Notes under the pieces: generated by a model | What the model was told of the DNA's origin: nothing | Databases searched by the model: none | The model's input: only the letters and a program-made list of their open reading frames with translations | Program-made: the position numbers and the translations under genes | NCBI GenBank assembly: GCA_015709595.1 | Contig: CP054178.1 | Location: 620,001 to 684,000, forward strand | Origin: Phycisphaeraceae bacterium | GTDB lineage: Bacteria > Planctomycetota > Phycisphaerae > Phycisphaerales > SM1A02 | Reading direction: 5' to 3' | Length of the DNA: 64,000 bases | Shown here: piece by piece, positions 33,559 through 42,541 of the stretch | How positions within the stretch are numbered: the stretch's first letter is position 1 | Layout: the number at the start of each line of letters is the position of its first letter

Positions 33559-33584
33559 CGCGGAAGGGTCTGGGCCCTTCCGCG
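33559..33584 (-). terminator. Hairpin downstream of the sorted exoprotein gene
   Basis: Perfect 10-bp stem (CGCGGAAGGG at 33559-33568, CCCTTCCGCG at 33575-33584) with a 6-base loop, between the exoprotein stop and skp. On the minus strand it is followed by TTGTCATT, only a weak T-tract. Confidence 0.55.
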
Positions 33585-33619
33585 CTGCGTGCGATCATGG
33601 TTGTCAGACGAAAGCCGAT

Positions 33620-34348
33620 TCAGGCCCGGAAGCAGCCCAGCAGCTTCTTCCGCATGGGCAGGGCGCCCGCCAGCCCGGCCAGCGCCAGGAACACCGGCGC
33701 GGGCAAGGGAACGATGGGCGGCTCATCGAACAGGGCGAAGGCCATGTTGTCACGGGTGACCGTGTTGAAGGACTGCCACCCGAATCCGAAGTTGGCGAAG
33801 ACCTGATTGTTGGCCGCCGCCGCGTTCTCCCACACGAAGCCCCACGGACCCGTCGGGCTGTTCAGGTTCGCCGACACGGAGATGCCATACATCGTGTTGG
33901 CGTCGAGGGCGACTGCGTTGGTGAACGTCACGGAATACCGCCAGACGTTGCCATCCGCCTGGATCGACACGTCGCCGATGGCGAAGGTTTCGTCGAGCAA
34001 CGAGTCGCCGGGCGTGCTGCCGGCCCCGTTGAGCTTGAAGATCTCGATGTTGAACGACAGGATGTTCTGCGTGGCGTGCCGGTTGCCGAAACTGAACGAG
34101 TCGTGCTCGTCGTCGCTCCAGCCCCAGAAGGTCATGGCGGCGACGGAAGTCGCGCTGGCCAGCGAGAAATCATCGCCGATGCGCTGCTTACTGGTGCCGC
34201 CCAGGTGAAGCCCGTTGAGCGACGAGTAGTATCCGATCCCCTGCCCGCCGCTGGTGCCTCCGGGCTGCGAGAACACCGTTCCCGCCGAGGCCGACGCGCC
34301 GACCGCCGCGGCCGCGACCAGCGCGGCCCCCAACCGAACGAATGACAT
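33620..34348 (-). CDS. Secreted protein with VPLPA/PEP-CTERM-type sorting signal
   Basis: 242 residues. Signal peptide (VRLGAALVAAAAVGASASAG), beta-rich, Gly/Ser/Asn-rich body with no enzymatic motif, and a C-terminal tripartite signal: VPLPAPVFLALAGLAGALPM, then a basic RKKLLGCFRA. This is the VPLPA variant of PEP-CTERM signals, which are processed by exosortase and lead to the cell surface or exopolymer; no exosortase is in this window. ATG 34348 has GGAG about 10 bases upstream. The body suits a surface or matrix role. Confidence 0.85.
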   Translation of the reverse strand: MSFVRLGAALVAAAAVGASASAGTVFSQPGGTSGGQGIGYYSSLNGLHLGGTSKQRIGDDFSLASATSVAAMTFWGWSDDEHDSFSFGNRHATQNILSFNIEIFKLNGAGSTPGDSLLDETFAIGDVSIQADGNVWRYSVTFTNAVALDANTMYGISVSANLNSPTGPWGFVWENAAAANNQVFANFGFGWQSFNTVTRDNMAFALFDEPPIVPLPAPVFLALAGLAGALPMRKKLLGCFRA

Positions 34349-34583
34349 GGCTCTTTCTCCTCTTCCGTTTGTTCCGGGGTCGCCCCCGACTCTCCCATGG
34401 GCGGTGCGCCACCGCCCCGCTCCACGAATAGCACGGGTTTGGGCGGATCAAACGGAGAAAGACGCAAAACGCGCAAGAATCGCCATTCCGGACTCAGTTG
34501 ATCGAGTTCCCGGACCGTCGATTGGATCGCCTTCCGCCACGCACCTTCCCAACTTACCAATGACGCGCGATACGATGGCTGCA

Positions 34584-35240
34584 ATGCGTTGTCGCCGATC
34601 GCGTCCATCCAGTCGCATGGCTCTTCACGGCTCGCGGGTCGTTGCTCTGGCGCTGCTGGGAACGATCCTGAGCGGCTGCGACCGCGGGGCTGACAATCGC
34701 GCCGGAACCCGCGACGGACCCGCACCCGGCGCGTCCGGGGCGAAGCCGTCTCCCTGGGTGGGCGATGGTTCGCGTGAAGCCCTGCTGCTGGTTGATCCCG
34801 AACAGGACGCCGCCCTGCGCGAGGCGCTCGACGCCGCCAGCCGCCAGGCGCGCGACACCGCCGCGGAAGCGCGTGAACTGTGGCGTCAGGCCCGACCGGA
34901 TGAGCGGGAGCGCTGGCTCATCAAGTGGGCCGCGCCGGTGCTGGATGAACTGGGCCAGCCCACCGGCCGCGTGGAGCACGTGTGGGTGCGTCCGCTGGCG
35001 TGGTCACCCTTCCGCGTCGAGGGTGTTCTGGCCTCCATCCCGCGGGGCCGCATCGGTCACGAGGCGGGCGATCTCGTCGGCTTCCCCATCGAGGAGCTGA
35101 GCGACTGGGTCTTCAAGATCGAGGGCCGCATCGACGGTCCGCGCCGAGGCGGCTTCACGGTGGAGGTGCTGGAGAAGCACGTCGGCGCGCCGGGCGGGCT
35201 GAACCGCGGGAGTGGTGCATCGTCATCCGGCTCGAAGTGA
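34584..35240 (+). CDS. Lipoprotein with DUF2314-like domain
   Basis: About 218 residues. A hydrophobic signal (VVALALLGTILSGC) ends in a lipobox cysteine. The C-terminal half (RVEHVWVRPLAWSPFRVEGV, LVGFPIEELSDWVFKIEGR) has the DUF2314 pattern (EHxWV, GxL...P, GDxVxFP...DW). A Gly/Ser-rich tail follows. The start is uncertain: ATG 34584 lies 7 bases after TACGAT (34571-34576) as in other leaderless candidates; ATG 34617 gives a shorter signal peptide; ATG 34560 is also in frame. Function unknown. The 235 bases upstream hold a GC-rich hairpin (34399-34417) and no gene. Confidence 0.72.
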   Translation: MRCRRSRPSSRMALHGSRVVALALLGTILSGCDRGADNRAGTRDGPAPGASGAKPSPWVGDGSREALLLVDPEQDAALREALDAASRQARDTAAEARELWRQARPDERERWLIKWAAPVLDELGQPTGRVEHVWVRPLAWSPFRVEGVLASIPRGRIGHEAGDLVGFPIEELSDWVFKIEGRIDGPRRGGFTVEVLEKHVGAPGGLNRGSGASSSGSK

Positions 35241-35320
35241 CTTGGATGACCGAACCGACGCGGCGCCCGCCGCAGCCCCGACTGCATGGCTTCAGAGAAC
35301 CCCCGGCTCAAGCCCCGGGC

Positions 35321-35326
35321 TACACT
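35321..35326 (+). promoter_or_regulatory. Candidate -10 box upstream of citrate synthase
   Basis: TACACT about 115 bases before the citrate synthase ATG; no -35 match is evident. A short xxACCGA heptad run (35385-35405) lies between it and the gene. Confidence 0.3.
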
Positions 35327-35384
35327 GAGTTGGAACGACCGCCGCGTGGGGTTCTCTTGGCCCGTGCGGCGAACCAGTCACCCA

Positions 35385-35405
35385 AAACCGATCACCGACG
35401 ATCGA
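35385..35405 (+). repeat. Heptads AAACCGA, TCACCGA, CGATCGA
   Basis: Short 7-base-period run upstream of citrate synthase, related to the array at 28494-28535. Confidence 0.5.
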
Positions 35406-35442
35406 CCACCCCCACCCCGACCCGATCACGAGCCATAACCCC

Positions 35443-36606
35443 ATGTCCGCCACCGCTTCACCCGCCTCCAAGCCGTCCGCCTCCGCCGACACCCGCGGCC
35501 TCGCCGGCCAGACCGTGGGCGACACCCAGATCTGCGCCGTCACGCAGACGGAACTGATCTACCGCGGTTACGAGATCGCCGACCTGGCCGCCAACGCCAC
35601 GTTCGAGGAAGTCGCCTTCCTGCTGCTCGTGGGCCACAAACCCAGCGCGGCGGATCTGAAGGCCTTCAACGCGGAACTCATCGCCGAGCGCGCCGTGGAC
35701 CAGGGCGTGCTGGACGTGGTCGGCCGCATCGCCAAAAACCCGAACGTTCACCCCATGGCCATCCTGCGTACGGGCGTGTCGCTGCTCTCCCACGTCGATC
35801 CGGAAGTCGAGGACAACAGCCCCGAGGCGGAACTCCGCAAGGCCAAGCGACTGCTGGCCAAGATTCCCACCATCATCGGGTACGGGCAGATGTCGCGCGA
35901 TGGCAAGACCCCGGTGAAGCCCGACCCGTCACTCAATCACGCCGCCAACCTGCTCTGGTGCATGACGGGCGTGAAGCCCGCCGAACTGGACGCCAAGGTG
36001 ATGGACGTGTCGCTCATCCTCTACGCCGAGCACGACTTCAACGCCAGCACCTTCGCCTGCCGCGTCATCGCCAGCACCGAGAGCGACATGCACGGCGCGG
36101 TGTGCGGCGGCATCAGCGCCCTCAAGGGTCCGCTGCACGGCGGGGCCAACGAGATGGCCATGGAGATGCTCAAGGAGATCGACGGCTGGATCAGCGCGGG
36201 CAAGGGAAGCGTGCGCGACTTCATGCACCACGCCTTCGCCACCAAGCGCAAACTCATGGGCTTCGGCCACCGCGTCTACAAGAACGGCGACCACCGCGCC
36301 GGCATCCTGCGCGGCTGGGGGCTGAAACTCACCGAGAAGAAGCCCCACTGCCAGAAGTGGTTCGACATCGGCGACGAGGTGCAGGCGATCATGCTCAAGG
36401 AGAAGAACATCCACCCCAACGTGGATTTCCCCTGCGGCATGACGTACTTCACCATGGGCATCCCCGTGCCGCAGTACACGCCGATCTTCGTGGCCAGCCG
36501 CATCACCGGCTGGTGCGCCCACATCATGGAGCAGCACGCCAACAACCGCATCATCCGCCCGCTGGCCAACTACACGGGGCCGGGACTGATGAAGTGGAAG
36601 GGGTAA
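35443..36606 (+). CDS. gltA: Citrate synthase (or 2-methylcitrate synthase)
   Basis: 387 residues. Condenses acetyl-CoA with oxaloacetate. Active-site landmarks: SLILYAEHDFNASTFACRV, the catalytic His in LKGPLHGGANE, the second His in GFGHRVYKNGDHR, and the catalytic Asp in NVDFPCGMTYFTMG; the C-terminus ITGWCAHIMEQHANNRIIRP is typical. The short dimeric type (about 380 residues) also includes methylcitrate synthases, so substrate preference is unresolved. No other TCA gene is adjacent. The Ala/Ser-rich N-terminus precedes the GLAGQTVGDT homology start. Confidence 0.94.
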   Translation: MSATASPASKPSASADTRGLAGQTVGDTQICAVTQTELIYRGYEIADLAANATFEEVAFLLLVGHKPSAADLKAFNAELIAERAVDQGVLDVVGRIAKNPNVHPMAILRTGVSLLSHVDPEVEDNSPEAELRKAKRLLAKIPTIIGYGQMSRDGKTPVKPDPSLNHAANLLWCMTGVKPAELDAKVMDVSLILYAEHDFNASTFACRVIASTESDMHGAVCGGISALKGPLHGGANEMAMEMLKEIDGWISAGKGSVRDFMHHAFATKRKLMGFGHRVYKNGDHRAGILRGWGLKLTEKKPHCQKWFDIGDEVQAIMLKEKNIHPNVDFPCGMTYFTMGIPVPQYTPIFVASRITGWCAHIMEQHANNRIIRPLANYTGPGLMKWKG

Positions 36607-36642
36607 GCCGGTCCCGCAGTGGAAATCTCTCCCCGTTCAAAA

Positions 36643-36729
36643 CCCTCTCCCCCCCTGGGAGAGGGGCAGGGTGAGGGCGGCTTCGGGTCGCGCGAGCGCG
36701 GCAATGAAAACCCCCTCGCGGGGAGGGGG
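36643..36729 (+). repeat. Two C/G-tract palindromes downstream of citrate synthase
   Basis: CCCTCTCCC (36643-36651)/GGGAGAGGG (36657-36665) and CCCCCTC (36711-36717)/GAGGGGG (36723-36729), each with a 5-base loop. They could act as terminators without T-tracts or as an intergenic repeat; the sequence around them (GGGCAGGGTGAGGG) is typical of dispersed elements. The remaining ~120 bases before the next gene hold nothing recognisable. Confidence 0.55.
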
Positions 36730-36855
36730 TGAGTTCGGTTGAGTTGTGATGGTCGGCGTCAGCGCTGCCGTTCTGCGAGGAGTTCGGCGACGAGGGGTTC
36801 GGCCTTCCCCATACAGAACTGAAACCCATCACTATCATCGTGGAGCCACAGCATC

Positions 36856-39054
36856 CTAATTCCGGACACTGTCCGGCGCGTCAGGACGGTAATCAATGGA
36901 GGCCTCAACAGGCATCCCGTACAACTCCGGGTGCTGGTACTTTCCCTTTTCTGCTCCGATCTTCATTTCTTCAACTGGGCGCGGATATGCACGTACAAAC
37001 GGATCATTGCGCAATCCGGTTACCGTCCAGGACACCCGACCATTGCTGGGGCCGCCTGCGATCCTAAATGTGTTCCCACGCACCTCGTCTGACACATGCA
37101 GTTCCGGAGCCGGTGCACCGATCGCGGTCAGTTGGTAGTGAAAGTCTCGATTCACAGCTTCAAAATAGCGTGGCAGCGCGACGACGGCACATCCCTCACC
37201 ATCGAGTGTCACAGTTCCTCGATACAGATTGATGACATCTGGAGATTCCACCGCCGAGTGACGCAAATACATATTCGCCGGGTCAAGTGGATGATCGATT
37301 CGAAAATCCTTTGTACCACTCGCTGCAAAGTTGCCCGTTGAGTACACCCCGAAACCTGAACTGAGGCTTTGAGTGCGCCCACGCACACCATAGCCCACAC
37401 CACTGCTGGCTGTATGATTCCCGTCCACACCACGACCCTGTGACGAGTACCCACTGACTCCAAATGAGTTGGCGCCACTTTGGAAATTCACGCCGACAAC
37501 AGCCGTTCCGCCTGAAAGCTGCGTTTCCGCACTAATCGCGAACGGATGGGTTTCCGTCCAGACGGTTAGCCGCGAATTCTCCGGAGTCTCGCGACCGATT
37601 ACAGTGCGCTGCAACTCGCCTGTAGTAATCCACACATCACCTGCATTCGCATTTACAATATCAGCTCCATTCGCAACCCAGAATGACCCGCCTCCACCAG
37701 TTAGATCATCCTGCGGAATCCAGCCGCTCTGCGCCGCGCTCCACTTCAGCACCTTGCCATCCGTCGCGTCTTGCTGGGCCAAGCGGAACTGCGAGCCGTT
37801 CACCAACTGCAGTGCCTGACCTGCCGTATAGGCAGTGCTGATCGTCGTGTTATCGGGGAACACGATTCCGCCACTGAGTAACTTGATCTGACCATTCACG
37901 GTCAATGGATGGGTCGGGAACTGGACCCCAATGCCGACGCGGAAGGAAGATGAAGTGCCGTAGTAAATGTCGTCGGGGTTTCCGCCCCCACTCGCCCGCC
38001 AAAACCCCGATTGCGCCGCTGTGGATTGAAGAGTTCCGTCAGGAAAGCGGAACCCGCCGGTCGTGGATTGGATGACACCCTTGACGCTGAGTTTCTCGGC
38101 GGGGGTGGTCTCCCCGATACCCACGTTCCTGCCGAAGTAAACGAGTCCAGTCGGCGCGTAGATCGCGTAGTCAGATGTGCCGGTCTGCTGGACCAGCAGA
38201 GCATATCGCTTGGCGCCGCTATTGCGGACATGGAGTTGGCTGTTCGCATTCGGCGTACTCAGCCCAACGCCGACTCGATCAAGGGTCCATATCCTGCCGC
38301 TTGCGAAGTTCCACCCCGGCGCATCCGGCTCACTCATCTCCCCCTCACCGCCCGATCCGCCGCCCCCGACACCGCCGCCAGTTCCGCCGCCGAAGCCGCC
38401 GCCTGGCAGTCCGGGGTTGTTGGGCTGTGCGGGGCGTCCGGCGCCCGAACCGCCGCCTCCTGTTGAACCGCCCGAACCCGCGCCGTCCTCTCGGTTGTCA
38501 CCTTCGCCTTCGCCCAGGTCGCGCTCCATCTCATCGAGCGCGTCGCGGTCCACCTTCATGGCCTGGCGCGTGCCGGCCGCCCCCACCTCACCCGCGCCAA
38601 GCGACCAACCCGCCGAGGGAATGAACCGCCGCGGCGAGAGCACCGTGCCGTTGACCGACACTTCCATCCACGCGCCATCCGCCACCAGCGACGGGTCGGC
38701 GACGGCGAAGTCCAGCCCCACGATCACCTCGCCGTTCACCACGTCCCACTGCTCGGCGACGACAGCCGAGCCGATCTGCTCAATGCCCGTCGGCGTGCCG
38801 TACAGCCGGAACTCCAGGTCGGCCTTGCCGGAGAAAGGCACGCCCTTCCACGACAGGTCGCCCCGGTAGATCAGCACCTGATCGGTCATCACCGGGGAAT
38901 CCGAGCGCGAAGCCAGTCCTTCCCCAGACGCGAGGGGAGCCGCATGGCGAGCCGGCGGGTCGGCGGCTTGAGCGAAGGGGGACAGGGCCAGTGCTCCGCC
39001 CGGCTGCAACAACATTCCGCAAGACGCCACGATGATAAGATTTGCGCGCTTCAT
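36856..39054 (-). CDS. Secreted tail-fibre/adhesin-like protein
   Basis: 732 residues. Signal peptide (MKRANLIIVASCGMLLQPGG), then a beta domain (VLIYRGDLSWKGVPFSGKAD), a Gly/Pro-rich spacer (about 215-245) and repeats of the type NVGIGETTPAEKLSVKGVIQ, STTGGFRFPDGTLQSTAAQ, FRVGIGVQFPTHPLTVNGQI. These are characteristic of phage tail-fibre and trimeric surface proteins; the C-terminus (PLDPANMYLRHSAVESPDVI, YHYQLTAIGAP-like) resembles bacterial fibre-like exoproteins. No Lys-Asp peptidase S74 motif was identified. ATG 39054 has GGAGAG upstream. The C-terminal half (coordinates below about 38300) is visibly more AT-rich than the N-terminal half. Confidence 0.75.
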   Translation of the reverse strand: MKRANLIIVASCGMLLQPGGALALSPFAQAADPPARHAAPLASGEGLASRSDSPVMTDQVLIYRGDLSWKGVPFSGKADLEFRLYGTPTGIEQIGSAVVAEQWDVVNGEVIVGLDFAVADPSLVADGAWMEVSVNGTVLSPRRFIPSAGWSLGAGEVGAAGTRQAMKVDRDALDEMERDLGEGEGDNREDGAGSGGSTGGGGSGAGRPAQPNNPGLPGGGFGGGTGGGVGGGGSGGEGEMSEPDAPGWNFASGRIWTLDRVGVGLSTPNANSQLHVRNSGAKRYALLVQQTGTSDYAIYAPTGLVYFGRNVGIGETTPAEKLSVKGVIQSTTGGFRFPDGTLQSTAAQSGFWRASGGGNPDDIYYGTSSSFRVGIGVQFPTHPLTVNGQIKLLSGGIVFPDNTTISTAYTAGQALQLVNGSQFRLAQQDATDGKVLKWSAAQSGWIPQDDLTGGGGSFWVANGADIVNANAGDVWITTGELQRTVIGRETPENSRLTVWTETHPFAISAETQLSGGTAVVGVNFQSGANSFGVSGYSSQGRGVDGNHTASSGVGYGVRGRTQSLSSGFGVYSTGNFAASGTKDFRIDHPLDPANMYLRHSAVESPDVINLYRGTVTLDGEGCAVVALPRYFEAVNRDFHYQLTAIGAPAPELHVSDEVRGNTFRIAGGPSNGRVSWTVTGLRNDPFVRAYPRPVEEMKIGAEKGKYQHPELYGMPVEASIDYRPDAPDSVRN

Positions 39055-39138
39055 TCGATTCTCTCCACTTCCCCAGAGTTCGTGATGCAACGGTCACACC
39101 CCACGAGGGGCGCGGCGGGCCGGGGTATGGGGCCGATG

Positions 39139-39160
39139 CGCCAGACGCCTCTGTCTGGCG
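39139..39160 (+). repeat. Palindrome related to the GCAGGCGTC element
   Basis: CGCCAGAC (39139-39146), 6-base loop GCCTCT, GTCTGGCG (39153-39160). Same architecture as the elements at 51303-51320, 53176-53193 and 53209-53226. It lies in the 269-base gap before the sigma-factor gene. Confidence 0.5.
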
Positions 39161-39323
39161 AGCCGGCCCTTGCGGCCCTTCCCCGAATATGCGACAATGC
39201 GAAGGCCATCCCGACAGGCCTTTTTGAGGAATTTGACGCACTGAATATGAATGGCCGACCGGCGGCAGACGGGATGGGCGAAGGCGAATCGGCTGTACCG
39301 CCGCGGCAGTCAGGGGGTCGAGC

Positions 39324-39896
39324 GTGTCGGGGGAAGTGACGCAGATGCTGTCCGATGCCTGCCGCGGCGACCGCGAGGCGGTCGAGCGCCTGCTGCCGCT
39401 CGTCTACGAGGAGTTGCATCGACTGGCCGAGGGGGCCATGCGCCGCGAGCGGCCCGACCACACCCTGCAGCCCACCGCGCTGGCCAACGATGCGTTTCTG
39501 AAACTGGTGGGCCAGGAACGCTCCGACTGGAAGTGCCGCGCCCAGTTCTTCGCGGTGGCGGCCACGGTGATGCGCCGCATCCTCGTCGATCACGCCAGGA
39601 GCCACGGGCGGCTGAAGCGGGGCGGCGCGTGCGGCACCGTTTCACTGTCGAGCGATCACGATGGACCCGCCATCAGCCCGGCGGCGGACATCCTCGACCT
39701 GGATGAAGCGCTGAAAAAACTGTCGGAAATCGACCCCCAGAAGTCGCGTATCGTGGAGATGCGCCACTTCGCGGGCATGACCAACCGCGAGATCGCGGAA
39801 GTACTCGGCGTCGTGGAACGCACGGTGGAGCGGGGGTGGCAGTTCGCCCGCTCCTGGCTTCTCGCCTGGCTGAAGGCGGGGGAGACAAGGGGATGA
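39324..39896 (+). CDS. ECF RNA polymerase sigma factor (planctomycete type)
   Basis: 190 residues with sigma-70 regions 2 and 4 only. Region 2: LLPLVYEELHRLAEGAMRRE, HTLQPTALANDAFLKLVGQE, WKCRAQFFAVAATVMRRILV. Region 4: SRIVEMRHFAGMTNREIAEV, LGVVERTVERGWQFARSWL. The HTLQPTALVHEAYLRL-like segment is typical of the large ECF family in planctomycetes. The start is GTG 39324. It ends 4 bases before a Ser/Thr kinase gene; ECF genes paired with kinases are a known planctomycete arrangement and suggest phosphorylation-dependent control. No anti-sigma factor is present. Confidence 0.93.
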   Translation: MSGEVTQMLSDACRGDREAVERLLPLVYEELHRLAEGAMRRERPDHTLQPTALANDAFLKLVGQERSDWKCRAQFFAVAATVMRRILVDHARSHGRLKRGGACGTVSLSSDHDGPAISPAADILDLDEALKKLSEIDPQKSRIVEMRHFAGMTNREIAEVLGVVERTVERGWQFARSWLLAWLKAGETRG

Positions 39897-39900
39897 ACCG

Positions 39901-42201
39901 ATGGAGGGCGCGACTCAATCCGATCGCTGGGAACGGGTGCAGGAGTTGTTCCACGCCGCCTGTGAGCGCGCGCCGCGCGATCGGGGCGAGTATCTCGATG
40001 GGGCCTGCGGCTCGGACCCGGCGCTGCGCGCCGAGGTGGAGGCGCTGCTCGCCACGCACGACTCGACCTCCGACGGGTTGCTGGATGCGCCGCTCGTGGA
40101 TGTCGCCGTCAAGAGTCGCCTGGCATCGGGGCCGCCGACGCTCGTCGGCCGCCGCATCGGCCACTACCTCGTCCGCTCCGTCATCGCCTCGGGCGGCATG
40201 GGCACCGTGTACTCCGCCGAGCAGGACAGCCCCCGCCGCACCGTGGCGCTGAAGGTGATGCGGCAGTCGGCCCTGAGCCGCTCCGCCCTGCGGCGGTTCC
40301 GCGACGAGGCGGAGATCCTCGCGCGGCTGCGCCATCCCAACATCGCGCAGGTGTATGAGGCGGGCGTGCATGATGACGGCGCGGGCGGGCTGCCCTACTT
40401 CGTCATGGAGTTCATCCCAGACGCCCGCACCTTGACGGAGTACGCCCGGACCGCCGAGTTGAACACGCGGGCGCGGCTGGACCTGTTCGCCAGAGTGTGC
40501 GATGCGGTGCATCACGGGCACCAGAAGGGCATCATCCACCGCGACCTCAAGCCGGGCAACATCCTCGTGGATGGAGAGGGCGCCCCCAAGGTGATCGACT
40601 TCGGCGTGGCTCGGTCCACTGACGCCGACGTCACCGTGACCACGCAGCGCACCGACATGGGGCAGTTGATCGGCACCATGCAGTACATGAGCCCGGAGCA
40701 GTGCGACGGCGACGCCCGCGAGATCGACACGCGCAGCGACGTGTACGCCCTGGGCGTGGTGCTGTACGAACTGCTGTCAGAGCGGCTGCCCTACAACGCG
40801 GGCAGCACGACCATCGTTCAGGCGGTGATGACCATTCGCGAGACGACGCCGCCCCCCCTTTCGACGCTGCGGCGCGAGTTCCGGGGCGACATCGAGACCA
40901 TCGTGTCGAGAGCGATGGCGAAGGACCGGGCCAAGCGATACCAGTCGGCGGCGGAACTGGCGGCGGACATCCGTCGTCACCTGCGGGGCGAGCCGATCGA
41001 GGCCCGCCGCCCGGGTCGCTGGGCTCGGGCGGTCCGCTGGGTGGCCCGCCGGCCGCTGCGCTCGGCGGCGGCGCTGGCGATGGTGATCGTGGGGTCGAGC
41101 GTGGGGCTGTCGTACGGAACGGTGTGGTGGTTGAACGGGAGGGCCGCACTGGTCGTTGCTGTGCCGTCACAGCAAGTCATTCGAGTTGTCAGCGTGACGG
41201 GCAAAGTGATTCACCAGCTCGACATTCACTCGCCATATGGCCGCATGGACTGGAACACCGGCACGATTCGTTCATCAGAGAGCGGCGGCAGAGGCAATCT
41301 GGCGTTCGTTTGCGGCGATGAGGGTTTCGCAGCGGTGGAGCACGACGAGTCGTTGCTGATCTACGACCTTCATGGTTCGTGGACGAATCCGAGTGCGGCC
41401 CGTCAGGTCCGGGATGACGAGATTCCCAAGTTCCCGTTCCCCAATCAACGGCCAATGGATGAGGTGAAGGGAAGCAATTTCACGCTTCGATGCGCCATGG
41501 CGGTCGATGTCTTTCCGGACGAAGAGAACCCCGGCACGGAGATTCTCGCCGTTCACCTGGAGGGCAAGGAAGGCGTAGTTGTACTTCGGCTGTACGACCT
41601 CGACCTGAATGTGCTCTGGGAAGCATGGCACTGGGGCCACATCAACCACGGCGTGGTGTGGGACGCGGAGCGACGCTGCCTCTATCTTGCCGGCCTCAAC
41701 GTCGAGTGTTTCTCGATCGAGCGCGGCGTCAGCGGCTTGGTCCGACATCCGCCCGTCGTCTTCGCGATCGAACCCAAATTGGGTGAGCCGATGGGGCAAT
41801 GGATTCGGACACCAGACATCCATGGAACGATCTTGCCGCGGTGGTATCGAACCATCGGACCCGTCGAACTCTGGAGCCAGATCGAGGACATTCGAGTTAT
41901 TGAGCGGAATCGAGATGATCCAAGCGCGATTGCGGCGCGTGTCCTCTTGGACCTCGATAACCACATTCAAGGAAAACTTGTTCGACTCGGGTCATTGAGT
42001 CTGGCGTTGGGCGCCCAAGGCGCCAAGGTCGATGCGACCATCGCGAACAACCAGTATATCGAGTCGCAGCAGCGTCTTGCCGCTCCGAGTTCCGAGGTCT
42101 TTGAGCTGGTTGATCTGCCGCCTATCCAGAAGTGGAACGATGACCGTCCGGGACCGAAGTACCCATCGGCACCGCCCTACTCACCCGATCGTTGGGAGTG
42201 A
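39901..42201 (+). CDS. Membrane Ser/Thr protein kinase with C-terminal sensor region
   Basis: 766 residues. The N-terminal helical ~80 residues (RWERVQELFHAACERAPRDR) are typical of ECF-linked planctomycete kinases. Kinase domain: glycine loop IASGGMGTVY, VALKVM, catalytic HRDLKPGNILVDG, DFGVAR, activation segment GTMQYMSPEQ. One transmembrane helix (about 385-407, SAAALAMVIVGSSVGLSYGTV) leads to a ~360-residue C-terminal region, probably extracytoplasmic and beta-rich, with no named domain; its DNA is less GC-rich than the kinase part. It starts 4 bases after the sigma-factor stop. Confidence 0.93.
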   Translation: MEGATQSDRWERVQELFHAACERAPRDRGEYLDGACGSDPALRAEVEALLATHDSTSDGLLDAPLVDVAVKSRLASGPPTLVGRRIGHYLVRSVIASGGMGTVYSAEQDSPRRTVALKVMRQSALSRSALRRFRDEAEILARLRHPNIAQVYEAGVHDDGAGGLPYFVMEFIPDARTLTEYARTAELNTRARLDLFARVCDAVHHGHQKGIIHRDLKPGNILVDGEGAPKVIDFGVARSTDADVTVTTQRTDMGQLIGTMQYMSPEQCDGDAREIDTRSDVYALGVVLYELLSERLPYNAGSTTIVQAVMTIRETTPPPLSTLRREFRGDIETIVSRAMAKDRAKRYQSAAELAADIRRHLRGEPIEARRPGRWARAVRWVARRPLRSAAALAMVIVGSSVGLSYGTVWWLNGRAALVVAVPSQQVIRVVSVTGKVIHQLDIHSPYGRMDWNTGTIRSSESGGRGNLAFVCGDEGFAAVEHDESLLIYDLHGSWTNPSAARQVRDDEIPKFPFPNQRPMDEVKGSNFTLRCAMAVDVFPDEENPGTEILAVHLEGKEGVVVLRLYDLDLNVLWEAWHWGHINHGVVWDAERRCLYLAGLNVECFSIERGVSGLVRHPPVVFAIEPKLGEPMGQWIRTPDIHGTILPRWYRTIGPVELWSQIEDIRVIERNRDDPSAIAARVLLDLDNHIQGKLVRLGSLSLALGAQGAKVDATIANNQYIESQQRLAAPSSEVFELVDLPPIQKWNDDRPGPKYPSAPPYSPDRWE

Positions 42202-42264
42202 CAGCGTAGGTATCTCGCGCGTCAACAGACAATGAGGACAATCGGCCAATATGCGGCAACAAAG

Positions 42265-42336
42265 AGCGGGTGAAGGGACTTGAACCCTCGACATTCACGT
42301 TGGCAACGTGACGCTCTACCACTGAGCTACACCCGC
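42265..42336 (-). tRNA. tRNA-Gly (GCC anticodon)
   Basis: Complete 72-nt cloverleaf on the minus strand. The acceptor GCGGGTG (complement of 42330-42336) pairs with CACCCGC, with discriminator T. The D arm is GCTC-AGTGGTA-GAGC, the anticodon stem-loop TCACG-TTGCCAA-CGTGA with anticodon GCC (complement of 42302-42304), and the T arm GAGGG-TTCAAGT-CCCTT. No CCA is encoded. Transcribed from the promoter at 42369-42396. Confidence 0.97.
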
Positions 42337-42341
42337 CTGAA

Positions 42342-42396
42342 CACCCCGGCGGGATGGCCGGGGTGGGGAGTATAGCACCGGGCCAACAGGCGGCAA
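42342..42396 (-). promoter_or_regulatory. Promoter and leader hairpin of tRNA-Gly
   Basis: Minus strand: TTGCCG (complement of 42391-42396), 16-base spacer, TATACT (complement of 42369-42374). A 9-bp GC-rich hairpin (42342-42350 with 42357-42365) lies between the predicted transcription start and the tRNA, perhaps in the 5' leader removed by RNase P. Confidence 0.6.
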
Positions 42397-42421
42397 GATG
42401 GGTTCTCGTCGTTGTCGATGC

Positions 42422-42442
42422 CCGGTTCTCGGTTGCCGGTTG
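42422..42442 (+). repeat. Heptads CCGGTTC, TCGGTTG, CCGGTTG
   Basis: 7-base-period run; on the opposite strand it reads xxAACCG, like the array at 28494-28535. Confidence 0.55.
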
Positions 42443-42541
42443 TCCCCTCTGGCGTCGCACTGATTGGATGAGATCGCACGAATGGCGCCCGACCGCGACA
42501 TGACCCGCCGACGCCCCCGTAACGACGCCGTGAGAATCGGG

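Noticed and set aside
34399-34417. Riboswitch or terminator upstream of the DUF2314-like gene
   Set aside because: It is a single 8-bp GC hairpin with a 3-base loop, without T-tract or wider conserved structure.
36856-39054. Prophage remnant, from tail-fibre-like repeats
   Set aside because: No other phage gene lies nearby, and the protein has a signal peptide typical of an exoprotein.
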